Assembly: GCA_902363045.1 (NCBI GenBank)
Contig: CABIYX010000034.1
Location: 1-31,941 of the forward strand
From: Clostridiales bacterium
GTDB taxonomy: Bacteria; Bacillota; Clostridia; Oscillospirales; Oscillospiraceae
Reading direction: 5' to 3'
Length of the DNA: 31,941 bases
Below the pieces are notes generated by a model that saw only the letters and a program-made list of their open reading frames with translations, was not told the DNA's origin and ran no database searches. Below are positions 8,852 to 17,074 of the stretch, piece by piece (positions within the stretch are counted from its first letter, which is position 1; every line of letters begins with the position of its first letter). The translations under genes were made by a program, and so were the position numbers.

Positions 8852-9463
8852 ATGATCCTGATCGGCATCACCGGCCCCACCGGGGCGGGAAAAACCACCC
8901 TTCTGCGGGAGGTGGAGGCCCTGGGGGGCGCGGTCATCGACTGTGATGTGGTGTACCACGAACTGCTGGAGGGAGATCGCCTCTTGCAGTGTGAGCTGGA
9001 GCGCCGCTTCGGCCCCCTGAGGGGGGAGGACGGCGCCATTGACCGCAAGCGGCTGGGGGCCATCGTGTTCGGCGACCCGGAGAAGCTGGCCCAGCTCAAC
9101 GAAGTGGTCCGGACGGCCATCGTGGACCGGACCCGGGCGCTGGTGGAGGATGACCGGCGGCAGGGGAGGACCCTGGCCGCCATCGACGCCATCGCTCTGG
9201 TGGAGAGCGGGCTGGACCGCCTGTGCTCCGCCACCGTGGCGGTCACCGCTCCGCCGGAGGCGCGGGTGCGCCGGATCATGGCCCGGGAGGGCATCCCGGA
9301 GGACTACGCCTGGTCCCGGGTGCGGGCCCAGAAGCCGGAGGCGTATTTCCGCGAGCACTGCGGCTATACTCTGGTGAACGACTGCGACAGCGCGGAGGAA
9401 TTTTCTCTCCGGGCCAGGGCGCTGCTCCAGACGATCTTACAGCAGACAACGAAGGAGGATTGA
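8852..9463 (+). CDS. coaE: Dephospho-CoA kinase
   Basis: Catalyses the last step of coenzyme A synthesis, phosphorylation of the 3'-hydroxyl of dephospho-CoA. It has 203 residues, as usual. The P-loop GPTGAGKTT is at 8-16, then VIDCDVVYHELL (the D-x-D region following the P-loop) and a lid region around RVRRIMAREG. The C-terminal VNDCDSAEEF motif resembles the NNG/D segment seen in CoaE. The start lies one base after the preceding stop. Only 3 bases separate it from the aminopeptidase gene, placing all three in one operon. Confidence 0.92.
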   Translation: MILIGITGPTGAGKTTLLREVEALGGAVIDCDVVYHELLEGDRLLQCELERRFGPLRGEDGAIDRKRLGAIVFGDPEKLAQLNEVVRTAIVDRTRALVEDDRRQGRTLAAIDAIALVESGLDRLCSATVAVTAPPEARVRRIMAREGIPEDYAWSRVRAQKPEAYFREHCGYTLVNDCDSAEEFSLRARALLQTILQQTTKED

Positions 9464-9466
9464 ACC

Positions 9467-10876
9467 ATGAAGGAACAGGAGAACAGCCGGGGCGAGCAGC
9501 TGCGGAAGGCCCTGAGCTATACCAAGAAGAACGGATATGACCGGGTGGACCGGGCAGAGCTGGAGGCCATGGACGCCTACTGCACCGGCTATAAGCAGTT
9601 TTTGGACGCGGGCAAGACGGAGCGGGAGTGCGTGGACCAGACTATCGCGCTGGCGGAGGCCGCCGGCTTCCGCGCCTACCAGCGGGGGATGGAACTCAAG
9701 CCGGGGGACAAGGTGTACCGGGCCAACCGCGGCAAAGCCGTTATGCTGGCCGTGATGGGCCGCCGGGGTCTGGACCAGGGCGTGAACATCGCCGCGGCCC
9801 ACATCGATTCCCCCCGCCTGGACCTGAAGCAGAATCCCCTGTATGAGGCAGACGAGCTGGCCTTCCTCAAGACCCACTACTACGGCGGCCTGAGAAAATA
9901 CCAGTGGGTTACCATCCCCCTGGAGCTCCACGGCGTGGTGGTCCTCAAAAGCGGCCAGGTGGTCCGGGTCTCCGTGGGCAACGGGGAGGGGGACCCCCTG
10001 TTCACTGTGGACGACCTTCTGCCTCACCTGGGGGCGGAGCAGTCCAGAAAGCCCCTGGGAGAGGCCATCCCCGCGGAGAGCCTGAATATTCTGGTGGGCA
10101 GCCGCCCCCTGGCGGACGATGAGGGGAGCGACCGGGTCAAGCTGTCTATCCTGGAGCTCCTGAACCGGAAGTACGGTCTTGTGGAGGAGGACTTCATCTC
10201 CGCGGAGCTGTCCGCCGTTCCGGCCTTCCGGGCCAGCGACGTGGGCTTTGACCGCTCTCTCATCGGGGCCTATGGCCACGATGACCGGGTGTGCGCCTAT
10301 GCCTCTCTGGCGGCCATCCTCCAGCTGAACGACCCGGAGCGTACTGCGGTGTGTATGCTGGCAGACAAGGAGGAGATCGGCTCCGAGGGGGTCACCGGTA
10401 TGAAATCCGCCGCCTTCGACACCTTTATGGAGGATCTGTGCCAGAGCCAGAACGTGCCTCTGCGGGCCTGCTATGAGCGTTCCTTCTGCCTGTCCGCCGA
10501 CGTGACGGCGGCCTATGACCCCAATTTTGCCGAGGTATATGAGAAGCGAAACAGCGCTTTGGTCAACTGCGGCATGGGCCTGTGCAAGTACACCGGGGCC
10601 CGGGGCAAGTCCGGGGCCTCCGACGCATCCGCGGAGCTGGTGGCATACGTGCGCGGTGTGCTGGACCGGGCGGACGTGGTCTGGCAGATGGCCGAGCTGG
10701 GCAAGGTGGACGCCGGCGGCGGCGGCACTGTGGCCATGTTCATGGCGGAGCGGAACATCGACACCCTGGACGCCGGAGTGCCGGTGCTGTCCATGCACTC
10801 CCCCTTTGAGACGGTGGGCAAGCTGGACTGCTATATGACCTTCAAGGGCGTGAAAGCCATTTACGAGGCAAAATGA
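9467..10876 (+). CDS. M18 family aminopeptidase
   Basis: Cytoplasmic zinc aminopeptidase of the M18 family (aspartyl/leucyl type, LAP4/ApeA/ApeB relatives) that trims N-terminal residues from peptides. It has 469 residues. The metal-site signature AAAHIDSPRLDLK is near 109-121, with the zinc histidine at 112; ADKEEIGSEGV follows near 299-309. The final metal histidine is in MHSPFETVGKLD near 443. Its size and the KTHYYGG insertion fit the longer ApeB-like clade. AAGGAGGA is ideally spaced before the ATG. A strong intrinsic terminator begins 4 bases after the stop and closes the prfA-to-aminopeptidase gene string. Confidence 0.9.
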   Translation: MKEQENSRGEQLRKALSYTKKNGYDRVDRAELEAMDAYCTGYKQFLDAGKTERECVDQTIALAEAAGFRAYQRGMELKPGDKVYRANRGKAVMLAVMGRRGLDQGVNIAAAHIDSPRLDLKQNPLYEADELAFLKTHYYGGLRKYQWVTIPLELHGVVVLKSGQVVRVSVGNGEGDPLFTVDDLLPHLGAEQSRKPLGEAIPAESLNILVGSRPLADDEGSDRVKLSILELLNRKYGLVEEDFISAELSAVPAFRASDVGFDRSLIGAYGHDDRVCAYASLAAILQLNDPERTAVCMLADKEEIGSEGVTGMKSAAFDTFMEDLCQSQNVPLRACYERSFCLSADVTAAYDPNFAEVYEKRNSALVNCGMGLCKYTGARGKSGASDASAELVAYVRGVLDRADVVWQMAELGKVDAGGGGTVAMFMAERNIDTLDAGVPVLSMHSPFETVGKLDCYMTFKGVKAIYEAK

Positions 10877-10880
10877 GGAC

Positions 10881-10914
10881 AAAACGGGGCCGCTTTTCAG
10901 CGGCCCCGTTTTAT
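10881..10914 (+). terminator. Intrinsic terminator after the aminopeptidase gene
   Basis: A perfect 13-bp stem (10881-10893 with 10900-10912) has a 6-base loop and a T-run forming the 3' arm and tail. GC-rich core GGGGCCGC. Very convincing rho-independent terminator. Confidence 0.9.
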
Positions 10915-10929
10915 GGGGAGGACAAGACC

Positions 10930-12027
10930 TTGGGAAAACAGATCTTGGGGTGGTTCCGGCGGGATGCGGTGCTGACCGTCTCGCTGTGCCTGGCGGTGCT
11001 CTCCTGTTTGATCGAGCCCCCCGGGCCGGGCTATCTGAACTATATCGATTTCAACACTCTGATCACTCTGTTCTGCCTGATGCTGCTGGTGGAGGGGCTG
11101 AGGGAGGAACAGTTCCTCCAGTATGTGGCCGCCCGGGTGCTCTCCCGGGCGGGGTCTGTGCGGGGCTTGATGGTCACCCTGGTGTTCCTGTGCTTTGTGG
11201 GCAGTATGCTGATCACCAACGACGTGGCCCTCATCACCTTTGTCCCCCTGGGCATGATGATGCTGGAGATGGCCAGCCAGCGGAAACGGCTGTGCTTCGC
11301 CGTGGCTCTGATGACCGTGGCGGCCAATCTGGGCAGTATGTTCACCCCCATAGGGAACCCGCAGAACCTCTACCTGTTTTCCCTGTCCGGCCTGTCGCTT
11401 CCGGAGTTTCTGGGACTCACCGCGCCCTATACAGCGGGCGCGGCCCTGCTGCTCCTGCTGTGCGTCCGCTTTGGCTGCGGACACGGAACGCTGTCCATCC
11501 GCCTGGGAGAGGCGCCGCCCCTCCGCCGGGGTCCGGTGTGCTTTTATCTGGCCCTCTTTCTGCTGTGTGTGGCGGCGGTGGGGGGACTGGTGCCCCACGG
11601 GGTCCTGCTGGCCGTGGTGACAGTCCTTCTGCTGTGGAAGGACCGGAGGCTCTTTGCGCGGATCGACTACTCCCTGCTGTGTACCTTCGTGTTCTTTTTT
11701 ATCTTTGTGGGCAATATCAAGCAGCTGGAGGGACTCCAGGTGTGGATCCGCGGGGCGCTGGACGGCCGGGACCGGCTGTTCGGGGTGGTCCTCAGTCAGG
11801 TCATCAGCAATGTCCCCGCCGCCATGCTCCTGTCCGGATACAGCAGCGACCTGAGGGAGCTCATCATCGGGGTGGACCTGGGCGGGCTGGGGACGCTGAT
11901 CGCCTCCATGGCCAGCCTGATCTCCTATAAGCAGCTTGTGGAGCATGACCCGGAGCTGCGGGGCCCCTATCTGAAGCTGTTCACCCTGCTCAATCTGGGC
12001 TTTTTGGCCGTCCTGCTCCTGATTTGA
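10930..12027 (+). CDS. SLC13/ArsB-NhaD superfamily permease
   Basis: Inner-membrane ion transporter of 365 residues with about ten hydrophobic segments. TNDVALITFVPLG and the repeated-fold motif PIGNPQNLYLF are typical of the ArsB/NhaD/SLC13 (ion transporter) superfamily; substrate unknown. The reading frame is open back to an ATG at 10873, but that start would place the whole terminator hairpin inside the coding region. A TTG at 10930 preceded by GGGGAGGA (10915-10922) is the better start. The transcript needs its own promoter or read-through of the terminator. It ends in a shared hairpin with the convergent MATE gene. Confidence 0.83.
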   Translation: MGKQILGWFRRDAVLTVSLCLAVLSCLIEPPGPGYLNYIDFNTLITLFCLMLLVEGLREEQFLQYVAARVLSRAGSVRGLMVTLVFLCFVGSMLITNDVALITFVPLGMMMLEMASQRKRLCFAVALMTVAANLGSMFTPIGNPQNLYLFSLSGLSLPEFLGLTAPYTAGAALLLLLCVRFGCGHGTLSIRLGEAPPLRRGPVCFYLALFLLCVAAVGGLVPHGVLLAVVTVLLLWKDRRLFARIDYSLLCTFVFFFIFVGNIKQLEGLQVWIRGALDGRDRLFGVVLSQVISNVPAAMLLSGYSSDLRELIIGVDLGGLGTLIASMASLISYKQLVEHDPELRGPYLKLFTLLNLGFLAVLLLI

Positions 12028-12057
12028 GGGGAAAGCGGGGGGCAGACGATCAACCAA

Positions 12058-12089
12058 CAAGGCCGCCGGTCAAAAAACCGGCGGCCTTG
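12058..12089. terminator. Hairpin between convergent permease and MATE genes
   Basis: Perfect 13-bp stem (12058-12070 with 12077-12089), loop CAAAAA, stem core GGCCGCCGG. It sits between two genes pointing at each other, so it probably terminates both. T-tracts are weak on each side. Confidence 0.65.
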
Positions 12090-12093
12090 CGCG

Positions 12094-13419
12094 TCACCGG
12101 ACAGACCGGCGGTAAATGAGGATGGACAGGAGGGCGGTGACCGCCTCAGAGATCCAAAAGGCGTGCCAGACGCCGGCGGGGCCCATCAGACGGCTGAGGA
12201 GCCAGGCGGCGGGGATCATCACCAGCGTGTAACGCAGCAGGGAGATCACCAGGGAGGGGCCGCCCTTGCCCAGTCCCTCCAGCGCGCCGCCGGCGGCCAC
12301 AGAGACCGAGGAGACCAGAAAGCCCGCGCTGATGATGCGCAGGGCCTCGGCCCCCGCCCGGACGGTCTCCGGATTCTGGGTGAACAGTCCCATCAGCTGG
12401 TCAGGGAGGGCCAGGCAGAGGACGGTCCCCGCCGCCATGATGGCGGCGCACAGCCCCAGGGTGACCCGGTAGATCTCCCGCACCCGGCCCTCCTCCCCGG
12501 CGCCGTAGTTGTAGCCGATGACGGGGCGCATCCCCTGAACGATGCCGCTGGCGGGGAGGTAGAGGAAGGTCTGGAGCTTGTAATAGATCCCCAGGATCAC
12601 CACATAGATGGGGGAGAAGACAGAGAGGATGCTGTTGAGGGCGGAGATCAGCAGGGAGGGCAGCGCCAGGCTCAGCGTCGCCGGGATGCCCACAGAGTAC
12701 AGGCGGAGGTCCAGACACCAGTCCCAGGCCAGATCCCTCCGGCTCAGTGTGATGGGGAGCGCGCAGGAGCGCCAGGCGGCCAGATAGACCAGAAGGGTCA
12801 GGGTCTGCCCGATGCCGGTGGCCAGGGCGGCCCCCTCGATGCCCAGCTTTGGGAAGGGGCCGGGCCCGAAGATCAGCAGCGGATCCAGTATGATGTTGGT
12901 CAGACAGCCGGTCAGCAGGGCCGCCATGGGGACCTTCATCCGGCCCACCGCCTGGAAGATCTTCTCATAGGCCAGCCCCAGGGAGAGCAGCAGGGAGAAG
13001 CAGAACACCGTCCGTCCGTACCGCACCCCCAGCGCCAGCACCTCCGGGTCCTGGGTGAACATCTCAAGGAAGGAGGGGAGCAGGGCGATGGTCAGGCCGG
13101 TCAGGACCACTCCGTGGACCGCGCTGAGGGCCAGCCCATGGACCGCGGCCGCACTGGCCCGGTCCCGGCGCTCCGCCCCCAAATAGAAGGAGATGGCCGC
13201 GTTCAGCCCCACTCCGAAGCCGATGGCTAAGGCATTGATCAGATTCTGGATGGGGAACACCAGGGAGAGGGCGGTCATGGACGCCTCGCTGATCTGGGCC
13301 ACGAAAAAGCTGTCCACAATATTGTAGAGGGAGTTGACCAGCATGGACAGCACCATGGGCAGGGACATGGCGGCGATCAGCGGCAGAACAGGCCGCTCCC
13401 GCATAAAGGTTTCGTTCAT
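12094..13419 (-). CDS. MATE family multidrug/metabolite exporter
   Basis: Twelve-segment membrane antiporter of the MATE family, which exports cationic drugs or metabolites using Na+ or H+ gradients. It has 441 residues from the chosen start. The N-terminal half includes PLIAAMSLPMVLSMLVNSLYNIVDSFFV (first helix region) and IGFGVGLNAAIS; the second half has GMRPVIGYNYGAG, typical of MATE proteins. The frame is open to 13515, but the ATG at 13419 has an AGGAGG site (13431-13437) at proper spacing, and everything upstream of it is untranslated leader containing a hairpin. It is transcribed from a sigma-A promoter at 13536-13563. The transported substrate cannot be told. Confidence 0.9.
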   Translation of the reverse strand: MNETFMRERPVLPLIAAMSLPMVLSMLVNSLYNIVDSFFVAQISEASMTALSLVFPIQNLINALAIGFGVGLNAAISFYLGAERRDRASAAAVHGLALSAVHGVVLTGLTIALLPSFLEMFTQDPEVLALGVRYGRTVFCFSLLLSLGLAYEKIFQAVGRMKVPMAALLTGCLTNIILDPLLIFGPGPFPKLGIEGAALATGIGQTLTLLVYLAAWRSCALPITLSRRDLAWDWCLDLRLYSVGIPATLSLALPSLLISALNSILSVFSPIYVVILGIYYKLQTFLYLPASGIVQGMRPVIGYNYGAGEEGRVREIYRVTLGLCAAIMAAGTVLCLALPDQLMGLFTQNPETVRAGAEALRIISAGFLVSSVSVAAGGALEGLGKGGPSLVISLLRYTLVMIPAAWLLSRLMGPAGVWHAFWISEAVTALLSILIYRRSVR

Positions 13420-13446
13420 CGTTTCAGCATACCTCCTGAATTCCGG

Positions 13447-13485
13447 AAAAAAGCCACACAGCGCCCCTGCGGGCAGCTGTGTGGC
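13447..13485 (-). promoter_or_regulatory. Terminator-like hairpin in the MATE 5' leader (putative attenuator)
   Basis: Read on the minus strand, a perfect 10-bp stem GCCACACAGC / GCTGTGTGGC (13485-13476 with 13462-13453) is followed directly by TTTTTT. It lies between the promoter (-10 at 13536) and the ribosome site (13437), so it would stop transcription before the gene unless relieved. Confidence 0.7.
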
Positions 13486-13535
13486 GAAAAGGGACCAATG
13501 GCCGGAAAAATCCACAACGTGTTTTAGCAGACACT

Positions 13536-13563
13536 ATTGTACCGAAAACGGGCAGTTTGTCAA
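13536..13563 (-). promoter_or_regulatory. Sigma-A promoter of the MATE gene
   Basis: TTGACA (63-58 of 135xx) and TACAAT (13541-13536) on the minus strand, 16-base spacer. The expected transcription start is near 13529, giving a leader of about 110 bases. It lies 18 bases past the end of the interrupted XRE gene. Confidence 0.8.
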
Positions 13564-13581
13564 GGGGAAACGGAGAATTTT

Positions 13582-14055
13582 TCAGGACTCAGGCTCCCGG
13601 TCCCTCAGCCGCTTCTCCAGCCGCCGCACCCGGATGGACAGAACGAGGGCCGCCAGGGCCGCCGCCGCCAGCAGGAGCGGGCGGAGCCAGGACCAGAAGG
13701 GGAAGGCAGTGGAGACGGTCACGATGGCGGTGGTCGTGTCGGCGCTTCCGATTACCCCCAGCTTTGGGGCCACGACCAGTCGGTCATAAAGATGCCAGCA
13801 GGCGAGTACCGCGTGCGGCAGAAGGAACAGAAGACACAGCACCAGGATCCCGGTGAGCAGCCACCGGAACAGCCGCAGATAGCGCCGGGCGGTGGCCCGC
13901 TCCGACTGTCGCATGGCCCGGACCGCCGCCTGTCCTGCTTCCTCCTTGGTGAGGGTGGGGGAGGGATTGCGCGTCCCCTGGAGCAGCTCCACCAGGGAGA
14001 CATCCAGGGCCTGGGCCAGGGGCTCCAGCAGCTTCAGGTCGGGAAACCCCTTTCC
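13582..14055 (-). pseudogene. C-terminal part of an XRE regulator with two membrane segments, cut off by the mobile element
   Basis: The frame entering from the element boundary reads GKGFPDLKLLEPLAQALDV, then SLVELLQG. This is the second half of an XRE helix-turn-helix domain: the piece after the recognition helix. It continues through a linker to two hydrophobic segments (WLLTGILVLCLLFLLPHAVL and LRPLLLAAAALAALVLS) and a charged tail. The matching first half (ending SKWETG) is at 23983-24105. Joining at the shared GG gives SKWETGKGFPDL with no frame change and a 197-residue protein. As it stands this fragment lacks a start; an in-frame GTG at 13992 would give a 136-residue membrane piece without DNA binding. 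The intact protein is probably a membrane-tethered repressor or sensor of the neighbouring MATE gene (inference). Confidence 0.88.
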
Positions 14056-14056
14056 A

Positions 14057-14076
14057 GTTTCCCTTAGTTAAAGATA
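14057..14076 (+). repeat. Left terminal inverted repeat of the element
   Basis: GTTTCCCTTAGTTAAAGATA here matches the minus-strand sequence GTATCACTTAGATAAAGATA at 23982-23963 at 17 of 20 positions. The adjoining CC at 14054-14055 is the probable crossover dinucleotide. The recombinase stop is 22 bases further in. Confidence 0.85.
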
Positions 14077-14098
14077 TTGTTGGGTATCTCAAGATGTG

Positions 14099-15721
14099 TC
14101 ATTCGATTTTGCCGATAAAGCGGTAGAAGATTTCTACCTCCTGTTCCCGGCTTCCGTCCTCACTTTTGACCGCTTCATGGATAAGGATTTTTTCAATCAG
14201 CGTATTCAGAAGTTCAGCCGTCAATTCTGTGGGATTGACATACTGTTTCATCAGACCTATCCACTTTTCAGCGTCAACCGCTGTCTGGGCGGCGGCCTCC
14301 ATCGCTTCGTGAAGCCGTTCAATTTTTGCGTCCAATTCTCGCTGTTCGCCCTGATACTTTTCGGACAGCATATTGAAATTGTATTCTGTAATGCGTCCGG
14401 CAGACCAGTCCTCATACATTTTTGCAAACAGGGTGTCTACTTCTGCTTTGCGCTTTTCCGCCTTTTTCAGTTCGGCTGTCTGCCGCTTCCTTGCAGTATT
14501 GCGTTCCTTGTCGCTGGCGTTAAGTAGCCGTTTCAGAAGTTTGTCCCCGTCCTGCTGTGCCAGCACAGACCAGTATTGCAGACGGGAAAGGACATAGGCG
14601 TAAAGCACATCATAACGGATATAGTGCATGGAGCACTGGTGCAATCCTTGCCCGTACTTGCTACAATGGTAGTGGGCATAGGGATTTTTGTTTTGACTGT
14701 TCACACCATAGGCCAGCGACCAGCCGCAGTCCGCACATTTTACCAGCCCGGAAAATACCTGTGTTGTGCCATTCTTCTGCCGTCTGCGCCTGTTGCAAAT
14801 CTGCTCCTGTACTTGACGGAACACATCTTCGGAAATAATCGCTTGGTGGGTGTTCTCCACACGATACCATTCCTCTTTTGGCTTGCGTACTTTCTTCTTG
14901 TTTTTGAATGAAATGTTGGTCTGCTTATTGTGGACGCTGTGTCCGATATAGGTTTCCTCTTTCAGAATACTTTTTACCTGCGCTATCGTCCACGCATAGG
15001 CTTTTTCCTCCGGCGCTCCGGCATAGATATTTGCGAAAGTGCCGTATCTCTGGAAATTCAGCCAGCCGGGAGTAGGTACTTTTTCTTCGACCAAAATCCG
15101 TGTAATGCTGGCGGCTCCCCGGCCATGAACGGCAAGGTCAAAAATCTTTTCGATAATCCACCTTGTTTCCGGGTCAATCAAAAGATGGCCTTTTTTATCT
15201 GGGTCTTTTACATAGCCCAGCGGGGCATAGGCTCCATAGTGTGCGCCATTTGCAAACCGTGTCCGCATGGCCGCTTTTACCTTTTTGCTGGTCTGGCGGG
15301 CGTGCATTTCATTCAGAATGTTGAGGAATGGGGCAAGCTCATTTTCTCCGTTGATGGTGTCCACATTGTCATTGACAGCGATATAGCGGACGCCTTTGCT
15401 GGGAAAGTAGATTTCCGTGTATTGGCCGGTCAGAATGTAGTTTCTGCCTAAGCGGGATAAATCCTTCGTAACAACGCAGTTGATTTTCCCGTCCTCAATG
15501 TCATCAATCATTCTCTGAAAATCCGGCCTGTCAAAGTTCGTTCCAGACCATCCATCGTCGATATATTCATCTATGACATTCAGGCCATGCTCGGCGGCAT
15601 ATTGCCGGAGCATCATGCGTTGTGTCTGAATACTCCCGCTTTCTCCTTGCAGTTCATCGTCCCGGCTCAATCTCATATAAAGCGCCGTGTTGTAAATCGT
15701 AGTATTGTAAGGTTGTTTCAC
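14099..15721 (-). CDS. Large serine recombinase (TnpX/TndX-like)
   Basis: 540-residue site-specific recombinase expected to excise and insert the element. N-terminal resolvase domain: nucleophile Ser19 in YMRLSRDDE, catalytic arginines including that in DLSRLGRN near residue 90. A recombinase domain follows (PLGYVKDPDKKGHLLIDPE onwards), then a zinc-ribbon (CADCGW ... HCSKYGQG ... C, about 335-370). A charged coiled-coil region ends in a DUF4368-like tail. It starts with GTG at 15721, preceded by AAGGAGGAT. It ends 22 bases from the left terminal repeat, the classic position for this class. All catalytic parts look intact. Confidence 0.93.
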   Translation of the reverse strand: MKQPYNTTIYNTALYMRLSRDDELQGESGSIQTQRMMLRQYAAEHGLNVIDEYIDDGWSGTNFDRPDFQRMIDDIEDGKINCVVTKDLSRLGRNYILTGQYTEIYFPSKGVRYIAVNDNVDTINGENELAPFLNILNEMHARQTSKKVKAAMRTRFANGAHYGAYAPLGYVKDPDKKGHLLIDPETRWIIEKIFDLAVHGRGAASITRILVEEKVPTPGWLNFQRYGTFANIYAGAPEEKAYAWTIAQVKSILKEETYIGHSVHNKQTNISFKNKKKVRKPKEEWYRVENTHQAIISEDVFRQVQEQICNRRRRQKNGTTQVFSGLVKCADCGWSLAYGVNSQNKNPYAHYHCSKYGQGLHQCSMHYIRYDVLYAYVLSRLQYWSVLAQQDGDKLLKRLLNASDKERNTARKRQTAELKKAEKRKAEVDTLFAKMYEDWSAGRITEYNFNMLSEKYQGEQRELDAKIERLHEAMEAAAQTAVDAEKWIGLMKQYVNPTELTAELLNTLIEKILIHEAVKSEDGSREQEVEIFYRFIGKIE

Positions 15722-15750
15722 CGTTAAAAATCCTCCTTCTAAAGAAACAA

Positions 15751-15811
15751 CCCACGCTTACAATACTTTTGCTCTATGGCAATTATATCATAAGCGTGGG
15801 CGTGTTATCAA
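15751..15811 (-). promoter_or_regulatory. Recombinase promoter overlapped by a palindrome
   Basis: On the minus strand, TTGATA (15811-15806) and TATAAT (15787-15782) have an 18-base spacer. A perfect 10-bp inverted repeat CCCACGCTTA / TAAGCGTGGG (15751-15760 and 15791-15800) has one arm in the spacer and the other downstream of the start point. This suggests an operator or a leader hairpin controlling recombinase expression. Confidence 0.65.
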
Positions 15812-15821
15812 TGATGGGCTA

Positions 15822-16016
15822 TCAGGTTGAAGCGGCTTTTTCTGCGGTATGCCGCACCACATCTACAATCAGATCACCGAGGGGCTTCCCGCCTGCGGCG
15901 AAGTGTTCGGAGATTTTTATACGGTTGTTCCCACATACAAAATACTGCGTGCCGTTCTCTGCTTGTATGACCTGCCCTGTCCGGGGTGTAAAAATATCGC
16001 TTTCGCTTTTTGCCAT
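15822..16016 (-). CDS. TnpW-like small transposon protein (tentative)
   Basis: 64-residue protein directly upstream of the recombinase gene. The C-terminal half, NRIKISEHFAAGGKPLGDLI then VDVVRHTAEK, resembles the layout of the short TnpW family (a strand, then HF, then an amphipathic helix ending in a basic residue) found next to tnpX in Tn4451-type elements. The resemblance is from memory and partial. The ATG at 16016 was chosen over an upstream ATG at 16058 because TGGAGGAC stands 7 bases before it. A boxA-like sequence lies just upstream. Function unknown. Confidence 0.55.
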   Translation of the reverse strand: MAKSESDIFTPRTGQVIQAENGTQYFVCGNNRIKISEHFAAGGKPLGDLIVDVVRHTAEKAAST

Positions 16017-16030
16017 CCAGTGTCCTCCAT

Positions 16031-16046
16031 ATTCAGTTTTCAAGGT
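16031..16046 (-). promoter_or_regulatory. boxA-like motif upstream of the TnpW-like gene
   Basis: Minus-strand ACCTTGAAAACTGAAT. It resembles Firmicute rRNA-leader boxA (CTTTGAAAACTGAA), the NusB/S10 loading site for antitermination. A near-identical copy occurs at 18413-18428. Confidence 0.4.
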
Positions 16047-16088
16047 ACAATGCCGCACAAAGGCGGCGAAAATTTCTGCTTATATCTG

Positions 16089-17033
16089 TCACCTTTCCTT
16101 TACCGTGTGCCGCTGCTGACGTTTCAGTTCCGCCAGTATATCCGGCGGGATACGGTCAACCAGCCGCTGTAAATTGTCCAGTTCGCTTTTCAGCTTTGCC
16201 CGTTCCATCGTATCTTTCATCTTTCCTTTTTCGCTGGCCTTTGCCCTTGCTTCCAACTTCTCATTCTCCGCCAACAGGTCATTGATTGTGACCTTGTACT
16301 TTTTCAACTGCCCGGAGAAGTTCTCCATCTGCGGGAACCACTTTTTTAGCATGGAGAGGGCTTCCTCTTTTTTCTTTCCGGCGTTCAGCGGGTTAATGCC
16401 GTCAAGGGCGGCTTCAATGGCTCTGGCCTGTTTGGAGAGGGAAACCGCCTGTTTGAAAAGCCGGGTGGGGATATGCTTCCGTCCTGTCTTGCTGGCACTC
16501 TCCCCACGCTCCAAGTCGGGATATTTCACCACCATATAGGCGTGAAAATCGTCCTGCCACTTCGTCAGGTTTGCCCGGTTGCCGATAATCTCCTTTGCAC
16601 ACAGGCGGTTGTCCTTTGTCAGCGGAACAAAGGTCAAATGCAAGTGGGGCGTTTTCTCGTCCATGTGTACCACCGCCGACACGATATTTTCCCGTCCTAC
16701 CCGTCCAATGAGGAAGTCCGTCGCCCTTTGGAAGAACGCCTGTATCTCCTTTGGGGATTTCCCCTTGAAAAACTCCGGGCTGGCGGTTATCAGCGTATCG
16801 ACAAACCGTGTACTGTCTTTCCTTGTCCGGCATCCGGCCTGCTCGATACGGCTCTGAATGAAGTGGTAATAGCGTCCCTCCGGCCTGACGATATGGAAGT
16901 TGTATTTGCTCCGGCTGGTGTCAATGTCGGGATTGCTGGCGTATTCGTCTTTCTGCCGTTCGTGATGGGCTTCCAGCGGCCTTGCCGGGTTGCCCTTGTG
17001 CTTCTCAAACCGCAAAATTGCGTGTTGTGCCAT
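16089..17033 (-). CDS. MobV-family relaxase (Mob/Pre)
   Basis: 314-residue plasmid mobilisation/recombination protein (Mob_Pre family) that nicks at oriT and leads the DNA strand during transfer. The N-terminal relaxase domain starts MAQHAILRFEKHKG, with NFHIVRPEGRYYHFIQSRI and the metal-binding HMDEKTPHLHLTFVPL at about 127-142 (the H-x-H pair). The C-terminal third (about 205-300) is a charged coiled coil with dimerisation character. The start is an ATG with AAAGGAGC 5 bases upstream. It is shorter than pMV158 MobM (about 490 residues), lacking much of the C-terminal tail, but similar short versions are common in Clostridia elements. It uses another element's transfer channel. Confidence 0.9.
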   Translation of the reverse strand: MAQHAILRFEKHKGNPARPLEAHHERQKDEYASNPDIDTSRSKYNFHIVRPEGRYYHFIQSRIEQAGCRTRKDSTRFVDTLITASPEFFKGKSPKEIQAFFQRATDFLIGRVGRENIVSAVVHMDEKTPHLHLTFVPLTKDNRLCAKEIIGNRANLTKWQDDFHAYMVVKYPDLERGESASKTGRKHIPTRLFKQAVSLSKQARAIEAALDGINPLNAGKKKEEALSMLKKWFPQMENFSGQLKKYKVTINDLLAENEKLEARAKASEKGKMKDTMERAKLKSELDNLQRLVDRIPPDILAELKRQQRHTVKER

Positions 17034-17074
17034 TCTGCTCCTTTCCCCATTCCTTTCCTATCCGGGGTTTTCCA

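Noticed and set aside
9437..12060. Long minus-strand frames opposite the aminopeptidase and permease genes
   Set aside because: Antisense shadows. The plus-strand proteins carry full family motifs; the antisense ones carry none.
12163..13230. Plus-strand frame of 355 codons across the MATE gene
   Set aside because: Gln/Gly/Asp-rich antisense shadow of a clear MATE protein.
13420..13515. Longer N-terminus for the MATE protein (start at 13515)
   Set aside because: It would translate the leader hairpin. The AGGAGG-served ATG at 13419 gives the normal MATE N-terminus.
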